From Dendrocalamus latiflorus (taxonomy: Eukaryota; Streptophyta; Magnoliopsida; Poales; Poaceae): a stretch of DNA of 64,000 nt. The notes beneath the pieces are model-generated. The model worked only from the letters and a program-made list of their open reading frames with translations, had not been told where the DNA came from and did not search any database. The position numbers were made by a program, and so were the translations under genes. Each line of letters opens with the position of its first letter. Within the stretch, counting starts at the first letter, position 1. Location of the stretch: the NCBI GenBank assembly GCA_017311315.1, contig CM029626.1, positions 26,646,672-26,710,671 on the forward strand, in the 5' to 3' direction. Shown one piece after another: positions 54,321 through 64,000 of the stretch.

Positions 54321-55507
54321 TCTAATAGACCCACAAATTGAGCAAAATGTCATCCGCACATTCTTCAACACCATCGCCGGAGGCGTCCGCTTCAAAATCA
54401 GGACGCCAAGGCCCGCTCGCATGCCAGTGGCAAACCCTTATAAAGCCCTTATAAAGCCCTACCCCCTTCCCCACGATCGAAAACACAACCGTCGGGAGCC
54501 CAGCGGTTCGGTTCCCCACGATTGGGAAGCGCAACCGCTGGCAGCTAGGCAACCGGGGCGCGCAGTTGCGGGCCGCCTGATGGCGCACGATGTGCCAATA
54601 GCGTCCCGCCTCTCTCAGGAAGGGAGACGCGACCGTGGTCGTGCGACCGCTGATAGCCCATGACGTGCTACTCGTGTCCCGCCGCGTGTGTCTTTCCATC
54701 GAGACAGCGCATGCGGTCGCGGTTGCCCGCCCATGACAGGTCGGCGCGATTCTCGCCACCATTAAGATGTCCCCCCCGGACCGCGAAGCTGTTGGGCCAC
54801 AGGCTGACTACACGATAGCGCGACCCCAGAAAGTACCTCCGCGACGTGCCTGCTTCGGACCCGCCTCCGCGCAAAGACCCCGCACTAGGCCACAGCATTA
54901 TGAATGGCAGCTGGACCTGCACCGCGCCTCCACACATCTGCAACAAGAGCTCGCCTCCGCTGCGACTTCGACTCCGTCACCGAAGGGCCCCGCGGGCGAG
55001 GACTGTCCCGCGCCCAGGGGTGTTCGCGGCATGAGCTCGCCTCTGTGGCGACTTTGACTCCGCCACCGAAGGGCCCTGCGGGGAGGACTACTTCGGCAAC
55101 CCGCTCAACGCTATATCCTGGCAGCGGGGCGGGGACTACACCAGGCAATAAGGCTCCATCAAACAATACAGAAGCTCACAGGCCGTGGGGATGGAGGGGG
55201 CCAAATGGCTTGACAACATGGCTTTGGCTCGTGAAGCCCGTCACCATGAGAGGCTCCTGTTGTAGGTGTGGCCCCCACCTAAGCCCAGCCGACCTGTTAG
55301 AAGGCTGTAAAGCCCAATATGGGACATATGTAATGACATAAATACCCTTGAGGGGGTTACTCAGGTGTAAGGGTAATGTTGTAAAAAAACACCCCCCATG
55401 TGGATATATATACAATACAAGCCATGGGGGAAACCCTAAGCGTTGCTCAGCTAACTCTCCACTATCATACCTCTCTCTCTCTCTCTGTTTGGTCTGTAAC
55501 CACAACA
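54320..55507 (+). mobile_element. Truncated 3' end of a related Tat element
   Basis: Its parts match the right end of the first Tat element in order: the antisense TATA region (TTATAAAGCCC twice at 54438-54457), a segment with CCCAGCGGTTCGG like 12370-12380, GC-rich sequence, the conserved CACCATGAGAGGCTCC end, and a full 250-bp LTR. The 66-bp array is not present, so only about 0.8 kb separates the antisense TATA from the LTR instead of 3.4 kb. The left limit is approximate; everything to the left of the antisense promoter is missing. Confidence 0.7.
55258..55507 (+). repeat. LTR of the truncated Tat relative
   Basis: This 250-bp LTR (TGTTGTAGG ... CCACAACA) is clearly related to 2379-2623 but with many substitutions. 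It lies directly against the integrase end of the chromovirus remnant at 55508. Confidence 0.88.
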
Positions 55508-55510
55508 CAA

Positions 55511-57099
55511 CTAAATAAGATCATCAGGTTCAAAAATTATTTTCATTCTACCTTTATTACCAGGAACCCTATATTTCTCATTCATGTGCTCTATGTTTTC
55601 TTTTCTGGTTTCATGCAACTTAAGAACAAATTTAGTATGTTTCATAGCATCTAGATTACACTCTCTGAACAAATTTGGAGTGCGAGGGTTATAGCCATAC
55701 ACTGTCTGAAAAGGGCTCATCTTTGTGGTTGAATGCAACGAGTGATTGTAGTCAAACTCTACATGAGGTAGACATTCTTCCTACATCTTCAAATTCTTCT
55801 TCAAAACAGCCCTCAACGTTGTTGACAAGGTATGGTTGACAACTTCAGTTTGTCTATAAGTTGGGGGATGACAAGTTGTTGAAAATAGCGGCTTCGTCCC
55901 AAGTTTTCTCCAAAGTGTACCCCAAAAGTGACTCAGAAACTTCGAATCACGATCTCAAATAATTGTTTTTGGCACACCATGTAGTCGAACAATTTTCCCC
56001 AAAAATAAATCAACAACATGTGTAGCATCACCACTCTTATAACATGGAATAAAATGTGCCATTTTAAAAAACATATCCACTACAACAAAAATACTATCCC
56101 TCTCCATCTTTGTTCTAGACAATTCTAAAAAAATCCATAGAAATATTCTCCCAAGGAACATTAGGAACAGGAAGAGACATGTCCAAACCATGTCGATTCA
56201 GTCGTGACTTAGCTTTTTAGAATGTAGTACATCATGAAACATAGCGCTCGACCTTGCACCTCATCCTTGCCCAATAGAAGTGTTCAGCAAGGATGTCCTC
56301 CATCTTTTTGATGCCAAAATGTCCCATTAATCATCCTACATGTGCCTCCTACAACAAAAGATAAATGGAGCTGGCTGGAATATATAATTTGTTAGCGCAA
56401 AATAAGAAACCATTATTAAAAACAAATTTGTTCTAGTTTTTACCATCTTTACAATTGGACATGGCATCTTTTAATTCATCATCAGAAGCATATAAATCTT
56501 TTATTGTCTCTAAGCCAAAAATTCTACAATCAAGTTGAGACAACAAAATATACCATTTAGCAATCACATTTTCTTTCCTTTTCTTGTGTTTAATGATATA
56601 AGGAAAAGATTCAATAAATTTAACCCAACTTCTATGTCTACAATTCAGTTTAAATTGATTTCTGATATGCTTCAAATATTCATAATCAAAATGTATAACA
56701 AATTTATTGGGAAATAAATAATATTGCTATATTTCTAAAGTTTGATTAGAGCATAAAATTATTTATCATAGGTTAAATAGTTCAAACTAGTGCCACTTAA
56801 TTTCTCACTAAAATAAGCAACGGTTTATCTTCTTGTATCAGTACACCACTAATTTCAATTCCACTAGCATCACACTGAAGTTCAAATGTCTTACCAAAGT
56901 TAGAAGTTGGAGTAATGGTACATTTGTGAGCTTTTCTTTGAGAAGGTTGGAAACTTGTTCTTACACTTGTCCATATTGGAAAGGAACATGTTTCTTCCTC
57001 AATTCATTAAGCAGTGCAGTGACGGTGCTGAACTCCTTCACCAAGCAGTGATAGAATCCAGCAAGTCCATGAAAACTCTGCACTTGTGTGACCATTTGT
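55511..57099 (-). pseudogene. Chromovirus-type gypsy pol remnant, downstream half (RT end, RNase H, integrase)
   Basis: Going along the minus strand from 57099: the RT-RNase H joint (VQSFHGLAGFYHCLVKEFST), RNase H fragments with many stops (56990-56700), RNase H end and linker (KLNCRHRSWVKFIESFPYII, LLSQLDCRIFGLETIKDLYA at 56675-56433), the integrase core start (RDSIFVVVDMFFKMAHFIPC at 56191-55955) and the integrase C-terminal part (STTKMSPFQTVYGYNPRTPN at 55738-55511). The order fits one element whose first half is at 61697-64000. Many stops and shifts show it is old. Confidence 0.82.
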
Positions 57100-58422
57100 T
57101 GATACAGACCAACTAAGGATTAGTTGATGCGTAGGGATGGACCGATCTTTCCCGGTACGTTCAGCGAGGTTCCTTCTTCTTGTCTTGACGCAGCCAACAA
57201 TCTTGATAAGGGCAATTTGCACTAGTATTCAAGGTGCACACTAGAAGCAATCCACCGAACTCTCCAAACCGTGAATTCAGCAAGAAGACACGAATTAGAA
57301 GAGATGAATCTTGTAGATTCAATGGGCAATCTCAAGAATCTCCTATTCTTGCCTTGCACAACCTCAACAAATTCCAAACAAGAAAACCTTGCAATCACGT
57401 AGTCTGGCCGCCAACAACCATCATGGCGATTTTCTCCTTTATTTCTCAAGCATAAAAACTTATCATATCATAGCCCAAGTTACAATGGGGCAAAAGCCCT
57501 GGCCTTATATTGGTGCACAATGCACGGCCTTTACTAAAACTCACGCACAATCTGGCCTAAGGCCGAAACAAACTCCAATACGAACTAAAAAGGAAATACC
57601 TAAACTGCTACCTCTGGATTCTCTCTCAATTTGTGATGTGACCATGAGGATTCCATGGCTATCACCTCATCCATTGTATGGGGCTTCGAAATAGCTTTCC
57701 AATGAGTCCAAGAATGCCCAAATCGGACTCCGTTTATGAAAGTTATGGGTGTTTTAATGTTGGACTTCCTGTTTGACCCGAACCGAATCCGAATTGAATT
57801 CAAATTTTTATAGGTTTCCTTTTCTTGTTCAATGGGCTTCCAAATCCGTTTGAAATCTGAAAAGGAGTCCTTCTCATCCTTTGAAAAGCCATGGTTTGGT
57901 CGGATTTTACCCTTACTTGCATTGCAATACTCGGACTCTCTATGTTTGGCAAGTCTTGTGTGTCTCTCCAGACAGCCCGTGCAGCAAGCAATGAAGTTGC
58001 CATAACTTTGTGTAGGAAGCTCCAAATCATGCGCCGTTTGATTCGTTGGAAAGTAGACTTCATTAGATTTCGAAATATGTATTTTGTGTGCATTAGAAAC
58101 CTCAGAATTAGCATTACAATCTTCATGAACATTGTGGATAGAACTGCAATCATGAGAACTTGATTGATCTTGTGTCTTCCTCTTTACCAAAATTAGCTTT
58201 CTTTCTTTACCATCTACACCTCTAATTCCATGCATTGTTGGCGTGTTTGCATTACGCAAAGGAGGAATCACATAAGCATCCGCACGAACTTGGATATTCT
58301 TCATTCTACCATAACCGATTGCTTCTTTCTCCTTACGCAATTCAGAGCTACTAAGCCTTGTAACTTTATATTGCATGGGTGAAGCACAAATCAATGTAGT
58401 ACTCACACTCTTGGCCACATCA
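57100..58422 (-). repeat. 3' LTR of the TR-GAG element
   Basis: 1,323 bp, paired with 60345-61691. The minus-strand frame that runs from 58529 into this LTR is not a gene past the polypurine tract. Confidence 0.9.
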
Positions 58423-58435
58423 TCCCCCCCTTCAA
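58423..58435 (-). promoter_or_regulatory. Polypurine tract of the TR-GAG element
   Basis: Minus strand TTGAAGGGGGGGA immediately precedes the LTR start TGATGTGGCC. Confidence 0.85.
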
Positions 58436-60285
58436 GCGAAATCGTCCTTGGTTTCGTGGTAATCTGCACAAGCTCCTTGCTCTTGATGGCAATATCAGAA
58501 ATAATCTCCTCATCTCTCTTGGGCAGCAAAGATTGAAATACACTTTTATATATAAAAGTGAAGCGATTGGCTCTCCCTTGGTGTGTAACAATACGATCAA
58601 ACTACCACGGATGCCCCAACATGATGTGACACATGTGCATAGTCACGACGTCACATTCCACCTTGTCTTCATAACCATCAATTGAAAACAGCACGCGAAC
58701 TTTATGAGTAACTTTCAGCTTACCAACATTGTGAAGCCATTGCATATAGTATGGCTTAGGATGACGCCATGTGGTTAATGAGAGTGCATCAACCACGTCC
58801 TTTCTGATCACATTGTTGTAGCTTCCACCATCAATTATAAGCTTGCACCGTTTGCCTTTGATCATGCATTGGGTTTGAAAAACACCACGTCGCTGCCCCT
58901 TCTCAACAATTAGCTTATTGTCACCATCCACATTATGAGTCATCAAAGTTGGACCAACCTCAGGATCACAATACACAACTTCTCGCAGAGAATCATTGAA
59001 TTTCTCATCGTCATGTTTAGATTCCTCGCTTTCGCCCTCTGTAACATATCCCTCATGTGTGAGCAACACCTTCCTTGCATTTGGGCAATCCCTCATCATG
59101 TGACCCCTGCCCTTACACTTGAAACACTCAATTTGACTTGTTCTAGCGGTGGAGAAAGTGCTAGAATCAGATTTGGATGTCTCCTTGTCAGCTGAACTTG
59201 TCACCTTAGATGCTTCTTTAAACAGAGTGCCAACCAATTTAGTGGATGCAACCGGCTTAGAACTTATACCTCCTTCGCCCTCTTGCTGATTTGGGCGCCT
59301 CCAAGTTGATGTATGAGTTCGGGCAACCTTGGGATGGTTGTCTTTTACCCATTGTTCAGCACGCTCTGCTTGGTGAAGTAGCTCTTGTACGGTGTCGTAT
59401 TGCATCAAATCAACACGATTCCGCACATCGTTGTTCAGCCCTTCAAAGAATCTTGTCATAGTAGCCTCCTCGGACTCACGAACTTGGGTACAGATCATGA
59501 GCACTTGCATCTCCTGATAGTATTCATCCACGGACTTGGAGCCTTGATTCAACCATCATAGCTTTGTATGTAGTGTGTGTATAGTATGCTGGTACAAAAC
59601 GGTCCCTCATGACTCGCTTCATCGCCTCCCAAGTGTGTGGACGTTCACCTGCACGGTTCAATTGATCCCACCAAATAATAGCGTATTCGGTAAACTCAAT
59701 CGAAGCAACACGAACCTTCTTTTCTTCGGAGTAGTTGTGGTTGTCAAAAATCTGATTTACACGCATCTCCCACTCCAAATAAGCCTCTGCATCAGCTCTG
59801 CCCTTGAACTCCGGTGTGGTGATTTTGATGCGACCAATACCGTCATCCTCACGTTCCACACCTCCTCCGCGGTGTCCTCCATGTGCAACAGCCCGACGAT
59901 AAAAAAAATCACGCCGTGGCAGTCGTGGATAGCCTCCACGGCCATCGGACATGTCCTCATCATCTTCGTAGTAGCGTGCATCGTCATGCGACTGCGCACG
60001 TTGCACAAAGTTGGGTACTTGGTGCTACGCGTTGGCCCCTCCCGGCGGCGGTAGTCGTCCCTCCAAGCGGCGGAGTGTCACCTCCAGATTGTTGAAGCCC
60101 TCTGTGAGGCGAGCATTCAACGTATCTTGCACCTCAGTGATTTTTGTATGCACGCCATTGATGCTTTGGTCAAAATCAGCACGTATGACTCAGCTCCATA
60201 CAGCGGGTGGTAAATCATCATCGAATGGTTCGCCCAATTCATCGTTGTGGTAGCCGCTCGAACCTCTTCTACTAGCTCCCAACAT
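58436..60285 (-). pseudogene. gag-protease of the TR-GAG element, broken
   Basis: The minus-strand ATG at 60285 (MLGASRRGSSGYHNDE) starts a gag frame with TGA at 60192-60190 and TAG at 60027-60025. It is then open to 59524 through the gag domain (FKGRADAEAYLEWEMRVNQI, IIWWDQLNRAGERPHTWEAM). A frameshift near 59550 leads into SVDEYYQEMQVLM, the CCHC knuckle (CFKCKGRGHMMRDC) and a retroviral-type protease (CKLIIDGGSYNNVI ... HIMLGHPW), to TAG at 58602. A short tail (FDRIVTHQGRANRF) follows, and the purine tract comes straight after where pol would begin. The precise end right after protease shows deletion of pol rather than random decay. Confidence 0.83.
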
Positions 60286-60329
60286 CCTGAAATCAGCAAG
60301 AAACACAAGCACGTACCGTGATCAACCAC

Positions 60330-60341
60330 GCTCTGATACCA
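60330..60341 (-). promoter_or_regulatory. Primer-binding site of the TR-GAG element
   Basis: Minus strand TGGTATCAGAGC lies three bases after the 5' LTR and is the perfect initiator tRNA-Met site core. Confidence 0.92.
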
Positions 60342-60344
60342 CGA

Positions 60345-61691
60345 TGATACAGACCAACTAAGGATTAGTTGATGTGTAGGGATAACCCGATCTTTCCCGG
60401 TACGTTCAGCGAGGTTCCTTCTCCTTGTCTTGACGTAGCCAACAATCTTGATAAGGGCAATTGCACTAGTATGCAAGGTGCACACTAGAAACAATCCACT
60501 GAACTCTCCAAACCATGAATTCAGCAAGACGACACAAATTAAAAGAGATGAACCTTGTAGATTCGATGGGCAATCTCAAGAATCTACTATTCTAGCCTTG
60601 CACCAACTCAACAAACTCTAAACGAGAAAACCTTGCAATCACGTAGTCTGGCCGCCAACAACCATCATGGCGATTTTCTCCTTTATTTCTCAAGCATAAA
60701 TACTTATCATATCATAGCCTAAGTTACAATGGAGCTAAGGCACTGGCTTTATATTGGTGCACAATGCACGGCCTTGACTACAACTCATGCACAACCTGGC
60801 CAAAGGCTGAAACAAACTCCAATACGAACTAAAAAGGAAATACCTAAACTGCTACCTATTCATTCTCTCTCAATTTGCGATGTGACCATGAGGATTCCGT
60901 GGCTAGCACCTCATCCATTGTATGGGGCTTCAAAATAGCTTTCTAACGAGTCCAAGAACGACCAAATCGGACTCCGTTTGTGAAAGTTATGGGCATTTTA
61001 ATGTTGGACTTCCTGTCTGACCCGAACCGAATCCGAATTGAATTCAAATCTTTATATGTTTCCTTTTCTTGTTCAAGGGGCTTCCAAATCCATTTGGAAT
61101 CCAAATAAAAAAAATCCATTTGTAATCTGAAAAGGATTCCTTCTCATCCTTTGAAAAGCCATGGTATGGTCGGATTTTACCCTTACATGTATTGCAATAC
61201 TTGGATCTCTATGTTTGGCAAGTCTCGCGCGTCTCTCCGGACAGCCCGTGCAGCAAGTAATGAAATTGCCATAACTTTGTGTAGGAAGCTCCAAATCATA
61301 CGCCGTTTGATTTATTGGAAGGTAGACTTCATTAGATTTCTAAATATATATTTTGTGTGCATTATAAACCTCAGAATTGGCATTGCAATCTTCATGAACA
61401 TTATGGACAGAACTGCAATCACGAGAACTTGATTGATCTTGTGTCTTCCTCTTTGCCCAAACTAGCTTTCTTTCTTTACCATCCACACTTCTAATTCCAT
61501 GCATTGTTGGCTTGTTTGCATTACGCAAAGGAGGAATCACATAAGCATCCGCACGGACTAGGATATTTTTCATTCTCCCATTACCGATTGCTTCTTTCTC
61601 CTTATGCAATTCAGAGCTACTAAGCCTTGTAACTTCAGATTGCATGGGTGAAGCACAAATCAATGTAGTATTCACACTCTTGGCCACATCA
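60345..61691 (-). repeat. 5' LTR of the TR-GAG element
   Basis: 1,347 bp; compared with its partner it has many scattered substitutions and several small indels, including a short A-rich insertion near 61105. Confidence 0.9.
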
Positions 61692-61696
61692 TTTGT

Positions 61697-64000
61697 GGTG
61701 TCAACCAAATCTTTATAGCTTCAATTTTGGCTTCATCTACCTCAATTCCCTTTGGAGTAACAACATAGCCAAAAAAAACTCAATCCGTACAAAAAAAATG
61801 CACTTTTTGAGGTTACAAAACAAATGCGCATCTCTAAAAGCAATAAAAATAGTACGTAAGTGTTCAAGATGTTCATCAAGTGACTTGCTGTAAATTAATA
61901 TATCATCAAAATAAACTACCACAAAATTAACAATGAAAGCATGTAAAATTTCATTCATTGATCTCATGAAAGTGCTAGATGCATTAGTTAAACCAAAAGG
62001 CCTCACTAGCCACTTATATAACCTGAATTTAGTTTTAAATGTAGTTTTTCATTCATCTCTAAGTTTTATTCTAATTTGGTGGTATCCACTACACATATCA
62101 ACTTTAGAGAAAATAGTAGAGCCACTTAATTCATCAAGTATATCATCTAACCTAGAAATAGGATGACGATAAGTAATAGTGATATTATTAATCGCTCTGC
62201 AATCAACACATATACACCAAGATCCATCTTTCTTAGGAACTAATATCACAAGAATAGCACAAGGACTAAGACTTTCATATACATACCCTTTGTGAAGTAA
62301 ATCTTGCACTTGACATTGGATATTCTTTGTCTCCTCCAGATTAGTTCTACATGGTGCATGTTTAGAAAAGAAACTCCTTGGATCAAGATAATTTGATTCT
62401 CAATTCCTGTAACAGGTGGTAGCCTCAGGGGGATTTCATATGGAAACACATCATTAAACTCCTACAAAAGGTTAGTGACAGCAGGAGGCAAAGATACAAG
62501 CAAATCCTCAAGTGAAAACAAAACATCTTTGCAAAGTAAGGCATAGCAAACATAATTTTTCATTTCTAAGTCAATGAAATTAGATTTAGTAGCTAATAGA
62601 ATAGCACCTTTCAATTTAATTTCATTCTTTCTAGCATTTGATTCTTTTGCTTCTTTCTTTTTAGGTGGAAAGTATTCTTTAGCTACTATCTGATTCTCAC
62701 TTTTAGCATTCTCCTTTTTTCTCACATTTAGATCATTCAATTTCATCTTTAATAATGGCTTCACGAGACATTAGAAGTAAAATAATTTTCTTGCCCTTAT
62801 TCATAAGTGTATATTGATTACTTCTACCATGATGAATGGAATCCTTATCAAACTGCCATAGTCTACCTAAAAGTAAGGCATGCTTGTATAGGAACAGCAT
62901 TGCAATCAACATAAGCATGATATGAAACAAGCAAAAATTATATTATCACTGTTTTGATTATCTTCAACTTACCACATAAGTTGAACCATTCGACGTAGTA
63001 AGGCTGTGGGTGATGACTTGTGGCCAAGCCAAACTGCTCGACCATCTCCAAGCTAGTCAAGTTGTTGCAACTTCCTCCTTCAGTGTTGATACGACATGAA
63101 CGTTCCTTGATGACAAACATGGTTTGAAATAAATTGTGTCATTGCTCCTGTTTGGCGCACTCTATTTGTGCACTAAATATGTGCTTCACTGTAAGGCTCA
63201 TATACTTGTCTGAACATTTAGCACCTAAGTGTTCTTCTTGTTCCTTACTGGTGTCAATCTCATCACCTGTATGGTCATTTTGCAACAAGTGTATACTCTT
63301 CATCAATGCCAGTAGTTGAAGTATGCTCATCATCTTCTCTCGCAATGACAGCTCACTAACTTGGGCACTCTCTCATGAAGTGCCTGAATCCCTTGCACTT
63401 GTGACATTGGGCATCCCTTGTACATCCAGTAGAAGCAACTAAAGATGCACTCTTTGTTGGAGTAGATTTGGTGGGAGCTTGAACAGTTGTAGCCTTGCTT
63501 GTTTCGGATGCACATGAGGGCGTGAAAGTACAAAGTAGAGTGCCCTCAGTTTGGTGTAGATGTAAGGGGCACCCTTGTTGTTCCAACACTTTGTTTGGAG
63601 GAAGAAGAGCTTCAAAATAACTCATTGTTCTCATGTGTCACCCCTATCTTCTCTTTCAACTTTGCAAGTAAGATGAAACAAACGGCTAACAGAAATGTAT
63701 TCCTTATAGTCAAGTATGTCCTAAATTTCTCGGTTAAGCCCTCCTAAAATTTTAGCCATTTTAGCTTCTTCGGTTTTTTTCAAACCACAACGTAATAAAC
63801 TAATTTGTAATTTTGATAGTATTCCTCTACTAATCTATTGCCTTGTTTTAAGCATTATAATTTAATTAACATGTTACGTGAAAAATACGAAGGCACAAAT
63901 ATAGCTCTCATGACTTTTTTCAAAGCATCCCAAGTTCCAGGCACATGTGTTAGTCTATATTATCATCTCCACCAAATTGATGCAAAATCAGTGAATTTAC
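61697..64000 (-). pseudogene. Chromovirus-type gypsy remnant, upstream half (gag, protease, RT)
   Basis: Going along the minus strand from the window end: gag text (VPGTWDALKKVMRAIFVPSY near 63950-63880), a CCHC knuckle (CHKCKGFRHFMREC near 63400), protease (INTEGGSCNN at 63085-63055 where IIDGGSCNN is usual, then HHPQPYYVEWFN), a linker (LLLGRLWQFDKDSIHHGRS) and RT in three frames at 62449-61737 with LVPKKDGSWCICVDCRAIN, FSKVDMCSGYHQIRI and VVYFDDILIYSKS. The RT is broken off at 61697 by the TR-GAG insertion and goes on at 57099. Frameshifts and stops occur throughout, and the protease Asp appears changed. Confidence 0.82.

Larger units (their letters stand above)
57100..61691 (-). mobile_element. 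Pol-less LTR element with gag and protease (TR-GAG type), 4.6 kb
   Basis: LTRs at 57100-58422 (3') and 60345-61691 (5') read TGATGTGGCC ... TCTGTATCA on the minus strand. The duplication TTTGT flanks both (57095-57099 and 61692-61696). Between them are a primer site, a gag frame, a protease-like domain and a polypurine tract, and nothing of RT, RNase H or integrase. Gag and protease are gypsy type and resemble those of the surrounding chromovirus. This is the terminal-repeat-with-GAG organisation, which must use the pol of another element. The LTRs are clearly more diverged than those of the Tat and young copia elements. Confidence 0.88.

Noticed and set aside
57600..58163. Minus-strand frames of up to 309 codons at 57.6-58.5 kb
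   Set aside because: Only the part before the polypurine tract (above 58435) belongs to the internal gag-protease tail; the rest is LTR, and its copy at 60.9-61.7 kb is broken.
1..64000. tRNA, rRNA or other structural RNA genes
   Set aside because: No A-box/B-box pair, cloverleaf or rRNA core was noticed. The tRNA-like words found are primer-binding sites of LTR elements.

Overview
The window is a block of nested plant transposable elements. I found no intact host gene, and no prokaryotic or viral feature. It is nuclear DNA of a grass (Poaceae), probably of the panicoid side. The evidence is the element families: a Tat-type Ty3/gypsy element with two RNase H domains and an antisense PF04195-like gene, Ty1/copia elements with grass-style LTRs, and CACTA elements with ATCACAGACGG-type and TTGCAACG-type subterminal repeats. 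The species cannot be fixed by eye.

Layout, left to right. 1-2378 is old AT-rich DNA carrying a degenerate CAAGTGGTATC repeat. 2379-15941 is a 13.6-kb Tat gypsy element (TSD ATTAT) with sense gag-pol, a deleted integrase, a 52-bp tandem array, an antisense spliced gene with its own TATA box, and a 2.9-kb array of 66/67-bp units. 15947-16857 is the 3' noncoding end of an older copia element whose 3' LTR runs 16858-17883 and resumes at 29315-31507. That LTR is split by a second copia element of SIRE/Maximus type at 17884-29309 (TSD GTGTT). 31508-33537 is unassigned. 33538-39885 is a young copia element on the minus strand (TSD CCCCA, almost identical LTRs). 39886-43027 is unassigned apart from repeats and one arm of a long inverted repeat.

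43028-48456 is a non-autonomous CACTA element (TSD TTT). It carries fragments of at least three host genes, all on the minus strand: a TORTIFOLIA1/SPIRAL2-like gene, five exons of the WD40 polyadenylation factor FY, and a probable adenosine kinase exon. 48771 to about 54.3 kb is a second CACTA element with a decayed TNPD-type transposase and no recognisable right end. About 54.3 kb to 55507 is the 3' end of a relative of the first Tat element. 55508-57099 and 61697-64000 are two halves of one decayed chromovirus-type gypsy element on the minus strand. It is split by a 4.6-kb element at 57100-61691 (TSD TTTGT) that has LTRs, a primer-binding site, gag, protease and a polypurine tract but no pol, which is the TR-GAG organisation.

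Five complete insertions (four LTR elements and one CACTA) could be delimited to the base by matching target-site duplications. From LTR similarity by eye, the minus-strand copia element (4 substitutions in about 925 bp) and the Tat element (3 in 245 bp) are the youngest. The internal stops of the older elements are mostly TAG or TGA of the kind made by C-to-T change at methylated cytosines. The most unusual material is the multi-gene capture inside the CACTA element, the antisense gene and two tandem arrays of the Tat element, and the pol-less LTR element.
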